Shown: one piece after another, positions 11,800 through 24,047 of the stretch | Layout of the letters: the number at the start of each line of letters is the position of its first letter | How positions within the stretch are numbered: the first letter of the stretch is position 1 | Assembly: GCA_014529385.2 (NCBI GenBank) | Contig: CM043971.1 | Coordinates: 88,369,340-88,433,339, forward strand | Origin: Adiantum capillus-veneris | Taxonomy: Eukaryota; Streptophyta; Polypodiopsida; Polypodiales; Pteridaceae | Direction of reading: 5' to 3' | DNA length: 64,000 nucleotides | Position numbers and translations under genes: made by a program | The notes under the pieces: model-generated | The model's database searches: none | What the model saw: the letters and a program-made list of their open reading frames with translations, nothing else | What the model was told of the DNA's origin: nothing

Positions 11800-12226
11800 A
11801 GCAGTCTCTCATAGGTTTTCCCCCCTTAGGCAATTTTAGAGCATCAACTATCTGCTCTTCTGTGATGTTCACCACTATTGGAGTGTCATCCAAATCTGAA
11901 ATGGTGGCTTGATTGACTTCATTAATGTTGTGCATCAATTCATAAGCCCTTTTATAGTCAACACCACACGGCTTCAGCTGGATATAGTCTATGAGACCTA
12001 TCTTTTCCCACAATAGTCAAACAACATCTTCCATTGCTAGGTGTTTAGCTTCTTTTGGAAGCATTTTCACTTCTAGTTTTGATCCTTGTGCACTTTTGAA
12101 GGTTCCATGATAGACTGTGACATGTTGGTGCTCTAGCTGCTCTTTGGCCATCCAGGTAACATTTGCTTCCTTGAGAGAATCTTCTTCTAGCTGGTATGAG
12201 GGAAGCTTTGCCAGCTTAGTTTTCAT
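11800..12226 (-). pseudogene. unknown protein relic
   Basis: Two minus-strand open pieces joined by a stop and a small shift read KTKLAKLPSYQLEEDS..., then LLWEKIGLIDYIQLKPCGVD and VNITEEQIVDALKLPKGG. The composition is protein-like and the phrase EEQIVDALKLPKGG resembles N-terminal parts of large plant retroelement gag proteins, but I do not recognise a family. No LTR or other domain is attached. Similarity to the coiled-coil relics at 36.4 and 49.9 kb was not evident. Confidence 0.4.
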
Positions 12227-12376
12227 GCTTTTCTTCTTCAGATCTCCCGAGGTATATGAGAGAGATACTGATAGAAAATAATCATAATATGCTTGTCAGA
12301 CTTGTATCACCTCTTACTAACAAGTAGAAAGGCTAATACAATATTGAAGTGCAGAAAACACAATTTTAGCAAAATT

Positions 12377-13400
12377 CATCTTTGGCCCGCCAAAGATGCA
12401 AGTATGTGCATGTGATTGAAATTTTGTGCCAAAGTGGATGTACAAGAGGTGCATATTTTGTGGGTGATATGCATGAAGTATGATGGTTTTTTGACCCTTG
12501 TGGTGAGAGTTATGGGAAATACCTTGTCTGCTTTTTTCGTCGTCTGAGCTTGTCATGCTTGAGGGAGTTAGGCTTTGTCAATATTGATGAAACTTGACAA
12601 GAAGCTTCACTCAAGCCAGGTAGACATATCTATGACAAAGTTTGATGAGATAGGATCCAATTGTTCATAGATCTATCTTTGGCGTGCCAAAGATAGATTT
12701 CCATTGAATTGGGTGTTTTTTTACTTCTTTCCTCTTGGGTTCCTCTATAAGGTGGTAATTAAGACTTGGGTAAGGTTTAAGCTCATTTGGTGAGTCAAAA
12801 GTCCTTTGTGTACACCCTCTTGTGTATTCTTGGTGGTAAGGTGCAACCTAGGGAAGTGCATGAATGATGTGAGTGTGCCATGGTTATGTAAGGTGTAGAG
12901 GCTAAGTGGGTCATGCTTGTATGAATAGTTGTGCAAAAAATGCTTCAAATGTAACAATTTATCTTTGGTGCACCTAAGATGAATTCTACATATTATTGCT
13001 ACTTTTTTCCCCAACTTGCCCTATGTAGCTTCTACTAGGTTAGTTAAGGTGGATGGTGGCCTTGGTTTTGTATCTTGCACTTGGTGTTGGTCCCCGTAAA
13101 GTCAACTGTCTCTTCCTGGGTCAAGTTTGATTTGGGGATACCAGCTTGTGGTTGTGGGCCCACTAGAAGTTAGTAAGAGTGTAGAGTGCCCTCCTTGACT
13201 TTGAGTTCAAATGGATCAATATTTTGCACGGAAGTTCAAAATGTCATTTTGCAGTGGAGATATGGTCATTTTTCCATAACCTCATGAGGTCAACTCTAAT
13301 GCACTTCCAAAACTCTATAGGTCTTCTACCTGATGACATCTACAAGAAGGTCAAAATTGGTGTCCAAATGGGCCTTTTATCTTTGGTGTGCCAAAGATAA
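12377..13400. repeat. series of four ATCTTTGG palindromes
   Basis: Four near-identical palindromes lie at 12377-12398 (10 bp arms, 2 bp centre), 12671-12698 (13 bp arms, 2 bp centre), 12961-12980 (one mismatch) and 13377-13400 (10 bp arms, 4 bp centre). The core is ATCTTTGG...CCAAAGAT. Starts are 294, 290 and 416 bp apart. The sequence between them is not clearly repeated and contains no supported gene. Confidence 0.85.
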
Positions 13401-14340
13401 TAGGTCGAGATTTTGGTCAGCTTTGCGGCACTCTGGAGCCCACTCTTATATTCACCTACTTTATATGAGCCCATGGTTCAAGTTTCGTGTGATTTGGTTG
13501 CCCAGTGTGGTCGGTATACACATTGTTCTTCCCAAAAACTTCCAGATTGCCCTATGTTGTCGTGCCCCCTACGACTTTGGTAGTGGACAAAGTGGTAATC
13601 AAAATCCTTCTTGTTATATTTAGGAACTTATCCCTCATGGATCGAGTGAGTAAGGACCAACAGATTGTGCGTAGAAGCTCGCAAAAGAGCGCGAAAATCA
13701 CTAGCTTGTGCTCTCCCTCGAAGGACTAGACTGCAAATGAAAGTAGAAATACTCTAAATGACTATACATACCTGGACTTTTTTGACACTCCCCATCCTGT
13801 ACCTATCCATTGGGCCGAGTATCCCTCATAATGTACCAAGTAATACCTGAGGACCTTTCTGCCAAAATTTGTTCAAAGTGGTTAGTGAGTTGGAGTGGCT
13901 GTCGAACAAATTGATTGGAGTTTTCCCAAAAAAAAATGACCATTCCATTAAGCTTCAAGATTTGGCATTTCAATTTGGATTCCAAATTTGGAATTTTTGC
14001 TTATTTATTTATTTATTATGGAATATTATTAGCTTTTAATAACAAAGTTGAACAAAATTATCCAAACTAGTCAAAAGAATATCATTCCACGCTTAAAAAT
14101 ACAAAAACACACCTAATTTCAATACTTGGGAATATTTTTTGTGGATTGCTCCCAATTTTTATCACTTTTTGGCCATAAAACATGCAAAAGAGCAAAACTT
14201 GTGATTTTTTTGGTAGTCTTTACACGCACACATAGGGATTACCATATTACATATCCCTATTCCAATTGCTTTTAAGGGAATTTTACTCTTTAGTCACAAG
14301 AATTCACACGTTAACATTCAAATACTTCAAAAACTTGCCC
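13401..14340. other. non-coding stretch, nothing identified
   Basis: A+T-rich sequence with short poly-T and TTTA runs (near 14000). Open frames here are short, lack any motif, and overlap on both strands. I see no RNA gene. Confidence 0.5.
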
Positions 14341-14600
14341 TTATCCAAGTCCACTTTTGGGTATCCGGGTCTGCATTGAGAATTCCTCCCCCCTCCTTTC
14401 CTGAGTCCTCTGGGATGACATAGTATATCCCACGTTGTGCAATGCATGGGTGACAAAATCGTGTATATGCATGACCGAGATTTGCCCTATCATGCTATTG
14501 ATGTCAATGCATTTGAAAACACTATGCGGTGCAAAAGGTGGGTCTTGGGTAGTGTATTCAAGGGTTGCCAATGGTGGCAAAGCATCCTGTTGATTAACTC
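14341..14600. repeat. dispersed repeat related to 62946-63130
   Basis: Phrases such as GGTCTGCATTGAGAATTCCTCCCCCC and TCAATGCATTTGAAAACA are matched by diverged equivalents at 62950-63110 (GGTCCGCATTCAGAATGCC, TCAATGCATGGAAAAGA), in the same order and orientation. In both places a minus-strand W-x-P-K coding relic lies just to the right, so this block may be the 3' untranslated part of the same element. Confidence 0.55.
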
Positions 14601-14742
14601 TTTTGAAGAGAAAATTTTATACTAGTTGCACTCATTCTTTGATAGTGTTGTTATGTGCACTTGTCTCAGCCATTGTGCTCGAAGCAATTGGCATTGTTGG
14701 TACTGATGAAGTCGTTTTTACCCATCAATATATGACTTCCCT

Positions 14743-15126
14743 TCATTGTGCCATGAATTGTTGTTTGCAAAACCGTTGGTAGCTTGGGCTTGGTTTTAGA
14801 ATCCTGCTTAGGTTTCCATACCATTTTCTCATGTGTGATTGAGGTTTTCGTTGTTGCCGTTGGTAGGATGGTGCAATAGTAGGCTTTTTCTTAGTGTACA
14901 GCAGGTTTTTAGGCACCCAAATTTGTTTTGGATTGGTAGCGAGGTGGGTTTTGGGTACCCAAAATTTCATGGTTCCTTGCATGCTTGTTTTGTGCGGATG
15001 AATTTGGTAATGTGCAGTGGGCATTGGCATGAAGTTTTCCTTGTTTGGCATGAGAAAGACAAAAAATGGGTTATGATGCTCTGGTATGTGAGTTGTGGTA
15101 TTTTGGACAGGGACCTTATGTTTCAA
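14743..15126 (-). pseudogene. W-x-P-K repeat protein, copy 1
   Basis: The minus-strand frame contains MKFWVPKTHLATNPKQIWVPK, followed by a Lys/Gln-rich stretch. The W-[VI]-P-K motif occurs twice here. The same motif recurs in two larger relics on the minus strand at 33030-33780 and 63239-64000. I do not know a named domain of this form. W-V-P-K motifs occur in linker regions of some plant retrotransposon gag proteins, so this may be the end of such a gag. This copy is short and decayed. Confidence 0.5.
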
Positions 15127-15149
15127 TGGTGCCCATTGACTAGGGGTTG

Positions 15150-16755
15150 CTAACTCTAGATTGACAGATTTATGGATTCACTAACTTGGAATATGATGGA
15201 CTCTCTTGTATTGGCTAAAGTTTGGGATTGACATCTGTTTTTTCTCCCGTTTTAACTGGGCATAATTCAAGAAGGCATGACATTGCTATGTTTTGTATTA
15301 GGCTTTTTATCCTACACATGGCTGGCATGCTCTGCTCGGTATGGGTTGGCATATTACTTTAACTAATTCTTCAATACTAATGTATGAGCCCACTTCAGAC
15401 ATAAAAATGGCTCTCCCTAGCTGGGGTTTGAAGGGTTGTAAGTCATGATAGTGGCTCACTGGGATTTGATCTTTACCCGATTTTCAATAACGAGTAATTT
15501 CTTCTAGCTATGGTATTAATTGGAGATCTGGTCTATGGCTTATTTACTGATCTTTTAATCCTAGCCTCTGGCGGTTGCTGTTCTTTTTTGCTGGGGCTGA
15601 ATTTTATTCTCAGGAGCTGGCTCAATTTGGGTATGTTCTGCTGGTTAGGAAGATTAATAGCTCTTGCTTAACCTTATTATGGATCTGTTGGCTTTTGAAT
15701 TGTAATACTCTCATTTCTACATTAAAAAGTATGGCAAGGTCCACTATATGATAGTGTTTATTGTGATAATTTGGAGTTAAACTTGGCTAATCTTGGGTGA
15801 TCTTGGCTTTGTTCACTGTCTTGTTGGCTTAGTGTGCTAACTTTATTGGATTTTACTGGCTTGGATTTTTAGACCACTACAAGCTTTTATGCTTGATCTT
15901 TTGATTTGTTACCCTTCTAGTGTAGTTCTAGCATTATACTTTAGCTTTACCTAGCTACAATCATACTACTGTTTTGATCAAGCATGCTGAGCCTTAGAGA
16001 AATTCCATTATGGCTTTCTAGAAATATGGTTTTTAGTGGCAACTGACAACCGATTATCGAGCTTGCTAGATTTTCATTAGCTGACCTTGATTTGTTTTGT
16101 CTCCGCTTCTTGTTTCAAGGATATAATGTTGCTGGTTACTGACTGTGGAATACTCTCACTTATAGAGTAAGTTTTGGTTTCACTATTTGAAGGGCTCGAC
16201 TTAGATCCATACAGCAGGATTATAGTACAAATGCAAAACTTCTCTGATCAGTTTGAAGTTATACTTACATGGTTTGGTTTAAACTTAAGGGTGGTTTAAC
16301 AGGATGGAACTCTTTGGTACAAATCAGGATTATTTAAAATGTGGAAAATACTTGAGATTTGTTAATTACTTTAATATTTAGGACAATAGTTGGTTTAATC
16401 ATTTTTAAGTTTGACATGGATAAAAATTGATAGGTTCTTTGAAGCCTACCATACGTAGCCAAGTCTAACACACCTCTTGTCTTGACTAAATGGATGCAGA
16501 TGAGAATTCTATCTTGACTTAAAAAGGTTTAGCATGATGCAGCCCTACTTTGAAGACCATTGATGATTCAACTGGGATGACCTCAACAGTTTTGCTAATT
16601 TTGTATAAAATCATTTAGAATGATACCTCATTCTTATTATGTTGTACAGTAATGGATCAAAGATTGAGTTGTTTCTATACAAATCCTTGCCTAGTCATCT
16701 AAAGCCAGTCGTCTTTTGAACATCATGTTCTTTGGTGTATATGTATTTAATTTAA
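15150..16755. other. T-rich non-coding stretch
   Basis: The plus strand is strongly T-rich over 1.6 kb, with many TTTGCTGG- and CTTGG-like words and no open frame worth reporting. The base composition is that of a plant intron read on the plus strand, but I find no exon on either side to anchor it. Confidence 0.45.
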
Positions 16756-16761
16756 TACTGC

Positions 16762-16762
<1 letters not shown>

Positions 16763-16809
<47 letters not shown>
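16763..16809. repeat. (AC)n microsatellite
   Basis: An uninterrupted AC run of about 47 bp. Confidence 0.97.
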
Positions 16810-16812
<3 letters not shown>

Positions 16813-16871
16813 CACTTTCATCTCTGGCTTACTATTTTGATAATGGATACTTGTTGATATTTAACACTATA

Positions 16872-17771
16872 AGATGAGGAGGAGGAGACACCTCTAGAGA
16901 GAAAATCAAGAGAAAAAGACAAAGCTAAAGTGGAAGAGGAACTTCCCAAGAAACGACCACGCCCCACCAGCCAAAGAGTCAACCCAAAGAACAACAAGAA
17001 TAAAATGAGAAGCAACAACATTTAAGCTTGAAAGAGGGCTAAAAGGGGACTTTGCAAAAAGTGGAAACCCACTTCTAAGCGGATCAAAATCCGCACAAAA
17101 GATCCCATGTACTACCATGATGGTAATCCTTTGGTGGGATTGGACTCCCTTTACGAGAAACAAGAACATCAAATAGAGAAAGCCAAGGCATGGGAACTTG
17201 AAGTGACACCACCAAAAGAAGACAAGCTAGAACAAGGGCCAAAGAAAAAGTAGGAAGTCCCAGAGACCACTCCTCAACTAAGAAACCTTGGCAAGACACA
17301 AGTACTCACAATGTAGAGATGTCTATATAAAAACCAACTTATAAGCCAAGTGTAGAGTTCCCAATTGAAGACAAAAATGTACCATCACCTCAACTAAAGT
17401 AGGAACTTCCCAACATTTAGAGAGCTTAGAAGACATAAATGAGTTTGCAGGGTATGCTCATGAAGTAGTGGACAAAATGAAGGATGAGATTTATGCTCAA
17501 CATCAATAGCTCCATCACCTCCAACAACATCTAGAGTTCACAATAATGCATCTTGAAGTAGCAAAATCCTTCAGTGAGGCATGTGCTAAAGAAATGGAGA
17601 GTACAAATTAGAAATCAATAGAGGTGACAACAAAATCAAAAGCGAGGCATGTGCTAAAGAAATGGAGAGTACAAATTAGAAATCAATAGAGGTGACAACA
17701 AAATCAAAAGCGGAGCTGGAAACCTTATGGACAGTAAATCAGCAGCAAGAGCAACATCTTAAGGAGGTAAG
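16872..17771 (+). pseudogene. Lys/Glu-rich, coiled-coil-like unknown protein relic
   Basis: A broken plus-strand frame begins DEEEETPLERKSREKDKAK and continues with basic stretches (KKRPRPTSQRV), DPMYYHDGNPLVGLDSLYEKQ and, after frame changes, Glu/Gln-rich helical sequence (EDINEFAGYAHEVVDKMKDE, QQQEQHLKE). Stops include KKK-TAG-EVPE, again where glutamine is likely. No domain is recognised. The tail (17576-17711) is duplicated and the relic ends at the break point of the second copia copy at 17772. Confidence 0.4.
17576..17711 (+). repeat. 68 bp perfect tandem duplication
   Basis: Bases 17576-17643 (starting GAGGCATGTGCTAAAGAAAT) are repeated without a change as 17644-17711. Confidence 0.95.
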
Positions 17772-17836
17772 ACCAATGGCCTTTTTGCCAGGAGGCAAAT
17801 CACATAAAGTCCATGTGTCATTTTCTATAAGTGCAT
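17772..17836 (-). pseudogene. copia reverse transcriptase start, separated fragment
   Basis: ACCAATGGCC...ATAAGTGCAT is the reverse complement of copia bases about 2650-2713 with three or so changes. It continues the reading of 20521 onward across the 2.7 kb insertion. Left of 17772 the similarity stops abruptly. Confidence 0.85.
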
Positions 17837-17964
17837 TGATGGACGATTTTTGAAAATCAAAGAAAAAAAAAAAAACTTATTTTTCCTCTGCTGGAGCCTT
17901 GGCTACACTGTTGGAAGGCTCGGCATTGCCTGGTAGACCCCACGACAACTCTACGGACATGGCA

Positions 17965-18440
17965 CCCCCCCCCCCCCCCCCCTTCGATTGGCCGGCCTTA
18001 TCACCCTCAGGCCCCCGCTTGTCTATACCCCAGCCTAGCCGGCCGCCCTCGGTTTCAGATACCCCTTCTCTCTTCCCCCGTGGTTTATTTCCCCTCTGGC
18101 GGGCATTGAATGAAATATCCCCCCCCCCCTCTCTCTCTCATTTTCCCTACATACCTCTCTCTAATATCCTCTCTCCCTCTCATTACCCCCCCTTATTGGC
18201 CACCCTCGGCCAGGCGCAAGCCTCGAGCACTCACCCCGACCCCCTCTCTCGCTTTCCCTCTCGCGCTCCCTCCATGTGGAGCCGCATGTAAACTCCCGCT
18301 CTCCTGTATTCTTACATTCACCCTCTCCCTCTCTCACACTCTTTTCCCCCCCCCCTCTCATTACCTCTCCCCTTGTCCTGCTAATATTCTCCCCCCTCCT
18401 CTTCCCCACCCGCTCGCCTCACCCTCCCCTCGGCCTCATT

Positions 18441-18472
<32 letters not shown>

Positions 18473-18671
18473 TGGCCTGCTATCCCCACCCTCTTTCTTC
18501 CCCCACACACCATTGACTTCTTCCCCTCCTCTCATCCTTGAGATGCCATGCAAGCCATAGAATAGGACAACCCCCCCCCCCCCCCCCTCCCTCACACACT
18601 CTGTCCTCCCCCCCCCACGGTGGGCACCCGCCCTATGGATACTCACTCTCTCTCCCCTCTCACCCCCTCAT

Positions 18672-18755
<84 letters not shown>
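17965..18755. repeat. poly-C runs and CT-rich low-complexity block
   Basis: Poly-C runs lie at 17965-17982 (18), 18442-18472 (31) and 18571-18587 (17). Between them is C/T-only sequence, ending in a pure (CT)n run at 18675-18755. Open frames here (Pro-, Ser/Leu- or Gly-rich) exist only because of the repeats. Confidence 0.95.
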
Positions 18756-18759
<4 letters not shown>

Positions 18760-18799
18760 GTTTCAGTCCAAAGGCACAGCACCCGCCATGGAGCCCACT

Positions 18800-19241
18800 C
18801 TCCCTCCATGCCACACACTCACTCACCCTCACCCTCTCACACCCTCATCCCCTCACACTCACACACACACCCCCAATCCCCTCTCCCTCTCTCGCGCTCT
18901 ATTTTGGCAGCAACCCACCCACCATATCTCTCTCTCTCTCTCTCCCTCTCGGCCTGTACAGGCGCAACACACATTTTTCTCTCTCTCTCAATACACACAC
19001 ACACCATCCCCCCCACCCCCTAAGCTCGTGTATCTGCCACCGCTGACCACCAAACACAGAGAACAAAAAAACTTATATATAATATATACATTATGTACAT
19101 AAGCCCCCGTTCCCACCGCACCCTTGTGCACACATACAAATACACACACACGCACACACGCACACACCCATATACATACACACCTATATACATATACATA
19201 CACACGCACTCACGCACACACACCCATATAGATACACACCC

Positions 19242-19295
<54 letters not shown>

Positions 19296-19380
19296 ATACA
19301 TATATATACACATAAAAATACACACACGCACTCATGCACACACACCATATACATATATATATGCACATCCGCCCACATGC

Positions 19381-19419
<39 letters not shown>

Positions 19420-19420
19420 T
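18800..19420. repeat. (CA)n, (TA)n and (AC)n microsatellite cluster
   Basis: CA-rich sequence is followed by a (TA)n run at about 19248-19287 and an (AC)n run at about 19388-19414. TATACA/CACACA words fill the spaces. Confidence 0.93.
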
Positions 19421-20238
19421 ATACACACTACAAATACAAAGAAAAACGAAGGACTCCACGACTACGACGACCACCAAAAAGAAGAAGGACCCAAATCATG
19501 CGCCGCCAGCAACAAAAAGGAGAAATGCGCCGAAGGCATGCCCCGGCCGACCCCAAAAAGAAGTACGCTCTACACCGACACATCGGCAACACACCATTTG
19601 CCGGCAACACGTAACCACGATGCCAATTCCAATAATTTATAGGTTATTTTCATCATTTCTTCATTTTTCAAACCAAGCCATTGTAAAATCCCACTTTTTA
19701 AATATCCTCTCTCTAGTCGATGGTCACAGAGGCCCACATAGAAGATTCTCATCTTTTAATAACCTCCCAAAACAAAGCAAGGGTCAACCGCACCGGGCCC
19801 ACCACTTGCTTTGTCTCCCCGATTAAGCTTACCCTAATCACACTAGGATTACCATAATCCAAGCAGCCAACACCTATAAATTGGCACTGGGAGGTCACTA
19901 TCGGGGAGGGGGGGTAGTCCATGAGAAGTCACCACTTGGTAGAGTGTAGTAAGAAGAGTTGACACTATCACCATCACGGGGAAGGGGCTTGTGTGTTGGG
20001 TTTGCCTTGGGAATTGCACCATGCAAAGGGAACCACGTCCATCTCTCGACTCCAATGGTCGATGCACACATGTATACACGCTCTTGGTAGCAAGCTTCAC
20101 AATCATTGAGTCGTCTTAGAGAACGCACCAAGTAGTTTTCACCACCTCCTCTCCCTACCTCTCTACCACCACGGCGTGCCATTTGTAAATACTGCAGAAA
20201 TAATTATCCCTCACACCCCCGAGGGTTTTCATCATTTG

Positions 20239-20363
<125 letters not shown>

Positions 20364-20524
20364 GTTTGTGGTGTTCATATCATCATGGTTTGTGTCCTAG
20401 CCGCTCAAAGCTAGGTGGTGCCCCCTGTTTGCTTTACCGTGAGGACAGGCTCGAGGCGTGCCATTCGGCCCCTGACGTTTTAGAGGCCGTCGGGGTTCGG
20501 GGTTCGCTTTGCTCCCGTCAGCAT

Positions 20525-22429
20525 CATATTTTGATTGCATGGCAGCCATCCAATTTTTTGAATTCTGTGCTTCATCAAAAGAGATAGGTTCCTCAACATC
20601 ATGTAAGCTAGACATAGCCAAAGCATAACAATCTGATGCATAAGATGCATGGCGAGAGCCTGAACGAGTACGACTAGACAAAGGTGCATCCAATTTACTG
20701 TCACACAATGTATGCACCATCCATTTTGGCATACCTCTAGCCTGCCCTTTCCTCATCAAGTACATTATGTACATTTGCATCAATAATAGGCTGATCTGTA
20801 ACATTTTCAGAAACCCCCATAGGCTGTACATTTTCCTCATTGGAATTTACATTCGAAACTCCACCATTAAAAAGAGGCAACAAAGTGTCATAAATGTTTT
20901 GCGAGCTTACATTACTGTCTCTAGTACATGACAACAAGGGCTGAACAGAATCTTCCACAAACACTACATCCCATGAAACCAGAATACGCTTTGTTTGCGG
21001 ATGATACAACTTGTAACCTTTGCTTTCAACACTATAACCAACAAAAATACATTTGATAGCCTTATCATCCAATTTTTTGCGCTATGTTTGTGGCATCAAA
21101 GCATATGCCAAACAGCCAAAAACACGCATGTGCTCAATAGAAGGCTTTCTATCATGCCATGCTTCATATGGATTAATAGACTGTAAAGCTTTTGTAGGGC
21201 ACCTGTTAAGTACATAAGGGGCACACATGATGGCCAAGCCAAAAATAATGTGGCAAGGCGACTTTTGACCACACATCATGCCATTTCCATAATTGACTTG
21301 TTTTTCATCTTGCTGTTTTATCCCACGACTAGCCAGAAATGCATTATACACATGAGACATATACTCCCCCCCTCGATCGGAACGGAGGGTGCCCATAGTA
21401 CATTTTGAGACATTTTCAGCCATAGCCAAAAATTATTTGAAGCACATAAAAACTTCGGACTTTGCTTTAAGTGGAAATACCCATGCATGCCTTGAGTAAT
21501 CATCAACGAAAGTCACAAAGTAAAGGTAATTGCCCAAGGATGGAGTTTGCATGGGCCCACAAACATCACTATGCACAATCTGTAACCTGCATGTGGCCCT
21601 AACTGAACCATCCTTTGGAAACTTTGCATGCTACATCTTACCCAAAATACAGCCTTCACAAACATGTTTGACATGTGCTTCAAGAGCAAGCAAAGAAGCA
21701 ACCATATCAGATTTCTGTAAATGCAACAAATTGACAAAATTCAGATGACCAAAACGTGCATGCATTTGAAATAGCCTTTGAATCCAAAACTGCATTTGCA
21801 AAATTTTGCCCACACTTGTCATGTAAAGTGAGCTTATATAGCCCATGGCATAAAATGCTAGATGCAACAATTTCATCACCAAAACGGAGATCATGTATTG
21901 TACATCTATCATCCACAAATTTGACCACAAGACCAAGTCTAGCAAGTGCAGAGTACATACAAAAGACTCTTCTTGATCCCAGGTACATAAAGTGCATCAA
22001 CAAGTGTGAGAGAACTACCATTTTAGCAGTAAGCACAATCTTTCCAACTCCCTAAACAGGATAAGAGGCATTGTTGGCACAAGTAACTGAATTCCCACGA
22101 GGGACAGACTCAAGAGAGGTGAACAAATCATGATGTGAGGTAATGTGCTTTGTAGCACCACTGTCAAAATACCACACATATGAATCTGCAGCAACTGACA
22201 TGCATGCATCATGGACAACACGATTATAGGTACATTCTGCACTAAAAGCCCATTCTACATTGACATCAGCATCACAAACTCCTTTCATAGAAGACTCAAC
22301 AATAGCTACATTTGTTGTGGAACCAGCATTTGCAGTGGAACCACAACTTCTTTTTGCCCTTATCACTAGAATTTCCAAACAAATTTCTGCAAGCAGAAGC
22401 ATTAGGAATGTATGATTTCCACAAGTAGA
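20525..22429 (-). pseudogene. copia gag end, protease, integrase and RT start (second copy)
   Basis: Read on the minus strand: a short gag remnant, the protease region with WYFDSGA near 22175, a HARFGHLNFVNLLHLQK-type GAG-pre-integrase near 21750, integrase with the DYSRHAWVF-type region near 21490, and the acidic linker and start of reverse transcriptase (NSKNWMAAMQSKYDA). It aligns piece by piece with 530-2650 of the first copia and lacks that copy's 70 bp duplication. A TAG in PQT-stop-RKK near 21080 is shared with the first copy. Frameshifts and stops make it inactive. Confidence 0.88.
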
Positions 22430-22950
22430 TGTAGCGCGGATAGTGTGTCGTGCTCTCTACAATGGGTGTTCCTCAGTGCAATGTACGTGACAATCTCACT
22501 CAAAATAGACTGAAAACAAAGGAAAATAGATAACAATTGAGCTCACAAAGACACAACACCAGACCAGAACATATGACTCGACTATCTCAAAGAACCGATA
22601 CAGACTTTGGCGTGGCAGCACACAGTTCCAGCCCAGAACTACAGGTACAATGGGGGTGTCGAGGCTCATATGTACAGGGATGGTGAAGACGTGCTGTGTG
22701 TATAGACTCTCTACCTAAACAACGATACTAGACCATATATGAAGAAGATCCACCAATGTCTCATAAATGTCAGCCACCTAAGTCTATCTCCAACTTGAGT
22801 GGTGGTGGTGACCTGGCCACGATGTCCACTAGACCATCCGTATCCTTGCCACGTCACTGCCAACCCAAAGAGTCCCCATCTACTGTGAACCAGACCAGAC
22901 CAGTTGTACTAACTGTGTGTCCTGTGAAAGTGACATTGTAGCCTACTATA
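22430..22950 (-). repeat. 3' LTR of the nested gag element
   Basis: It begins TGTAGCGCGG and ends GCCTACTATA on the plus strand and aligns over its length with 27206-27746. Confidence 0.9.
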
Positions 22951-23096
22951 GGTTGCCCACCTCAAGATTGCTCACCATCTCGGTGAGAGGGAATACTGAA
23001 AAATTGTGAAAGAAAACCACTAGGTATCGCATTTGTACGTCTTTCTTGAAGCCGATGCTAGGCCCAACCATGTCCTCACATGCCTCAAAAGTGGAG

Positions 23097-23522
23097 TTAA
23101 AAACACTGCACTGCTTGCAAACGCCTTAAGCCTTTGAATAGGCAGGAATCGAGAATAATATTGTCCAAGAATCCCAGTTGGCAACACAGAATGAGGCTAC
23201 ACAACAAAGAGATATGCTCGGTTTGGATCCAACACATCTTTATCCTCCATACCCATAGTGAGGAAAATGACATGGTCCATGCTTGCAGATGAACCTCGCA
23301 ACACCTTCTGCAATAGCACTCTTCTAAAAAAGAGGGATGACCAAAAGCTCGAGTAACACCGCGAATAAGGTTAAGCGCAATCCTGATGGCAGAACAAAAA
23401 GCATTTATAGCAATGGAATGGCAACTAGGTGAATGCTTGAAAGCCACAAGGAAACAACTAAAAGGCTCTTCATCTTGCTCGTCTGCTGTGAAACAACCAA
23501 AGACCTGCTTTAGAAACTCCAA
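23097..23522 (-). CDS. unknown open frame near the 3' LTR of the nested element
   Basis: A 141-codon minus-strand frame (MEFLKQVFGCFTADEQDEEP...) lies between the Pro-rich minisatellite and the 3' LTR. It is Cys- and Leu-rich with no motif I know. It may be the tail of the element's polyprotein or chance. No start context decides the issue. Confidence 0.3.
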   Translation of the reverse strand: MEFLKQVFGCFTADEQDEEPFSCFLVAFKHSPSCHSIAINAFCSAIRIALNLIRGVTRAFGHPSFLEECYCRRCCEVHLQAWTMSFSSLWVWRIKMCWIQTEHISLLCSLILCCQLGFLDNIILDSCLFKGLRRLQAVQCF

Positions 23523-23540
23523 CCTAGCAGCCCTGGCAGA

Positions 23541-23815
23541 GCAGAGTGGAAAGGGTGGGTAGGGGCGAGGGGTGGGTAGGGGGGTTGAGGGCTAGATAGG
23601 GGGTGGGTAGGGGTGAGGCCTAGGTAGGGGGTGGGTAGGGGGCAAGGGGTAGATAGGGGGTCTAGGGGTGGGTAGGGGGCGAGGGGTAGATAGGGGGTCT
23701 AGGGGTGGGTAGGCGGTCTAGGGGTGGGTAGGGGTGAGGGGTAGATAGGGGGTCTAGGGGTGGGTAGGGGTGAGGGGTAGATAGGGGGTCTAGGGGTGGG
23801 TAGGGGTGAGGATGA
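23541..23815 (-). repeat. G-rich minisatellite, unit about 36 bp, coding for Pro-rich repeats
   Basis: The plus strand is built of GGGTGGGTAGGGG and TAGATAGGGGGTCTA blocks, resolving into units of about 36 bp toward the right. Read on the minus strand a unit codes for HPYPPLDPLSTP, repeated at least three times. It lies in the 3' part of the gag element interior. The G-runs on the plus strand could form quadruplexes. Confidence 0.9.
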
Positions 23816-24047
23816 GAGGGGGTGTGAGTAAGGGCAAGGAGGCCAAGAGGGGGTAGTGAGGGGAGATGGCCATCCAACATATAGATATCATGATCAGGTA
23901 ATTCATCAAGCTTGAAATCAACATTGTTTTTGTTGTGTCCCGTATTGAGAAAGCTTTGTGAAGGGAGTTTTCTAGACACAAAGGAGAGCTTTGTTCTGGT
24001 CGGAGAGGTAGACACCGCTGGGGGTGATGTTGAGGGGGGGTGAACTC

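Noticed and set aside
12200-13500. CRISPR-like array from the spaced palindromes
   Set aside because: Only four units, spacers of 270-400 bp, diverged repeats and a plant context.
18100-19610. Long Ser/Leu-, Pro-, His/Thr- and Tyr/Ile-rich open frames on both strands
   Set aside because: They exist only because CT, CA, TA and C runs lack stop codons in some frames; no start context, motif or conserved segment supports a protein.
20400-20520. tRNA- or 5S-derived SINE in the G+C-rich end of the 2.7 kb insertion
   Set aside because: A B-box-like GGTTCG is present, but no A-box at proper distance and no foldable cloverleaf; the block is better explained as the end of the insertion.
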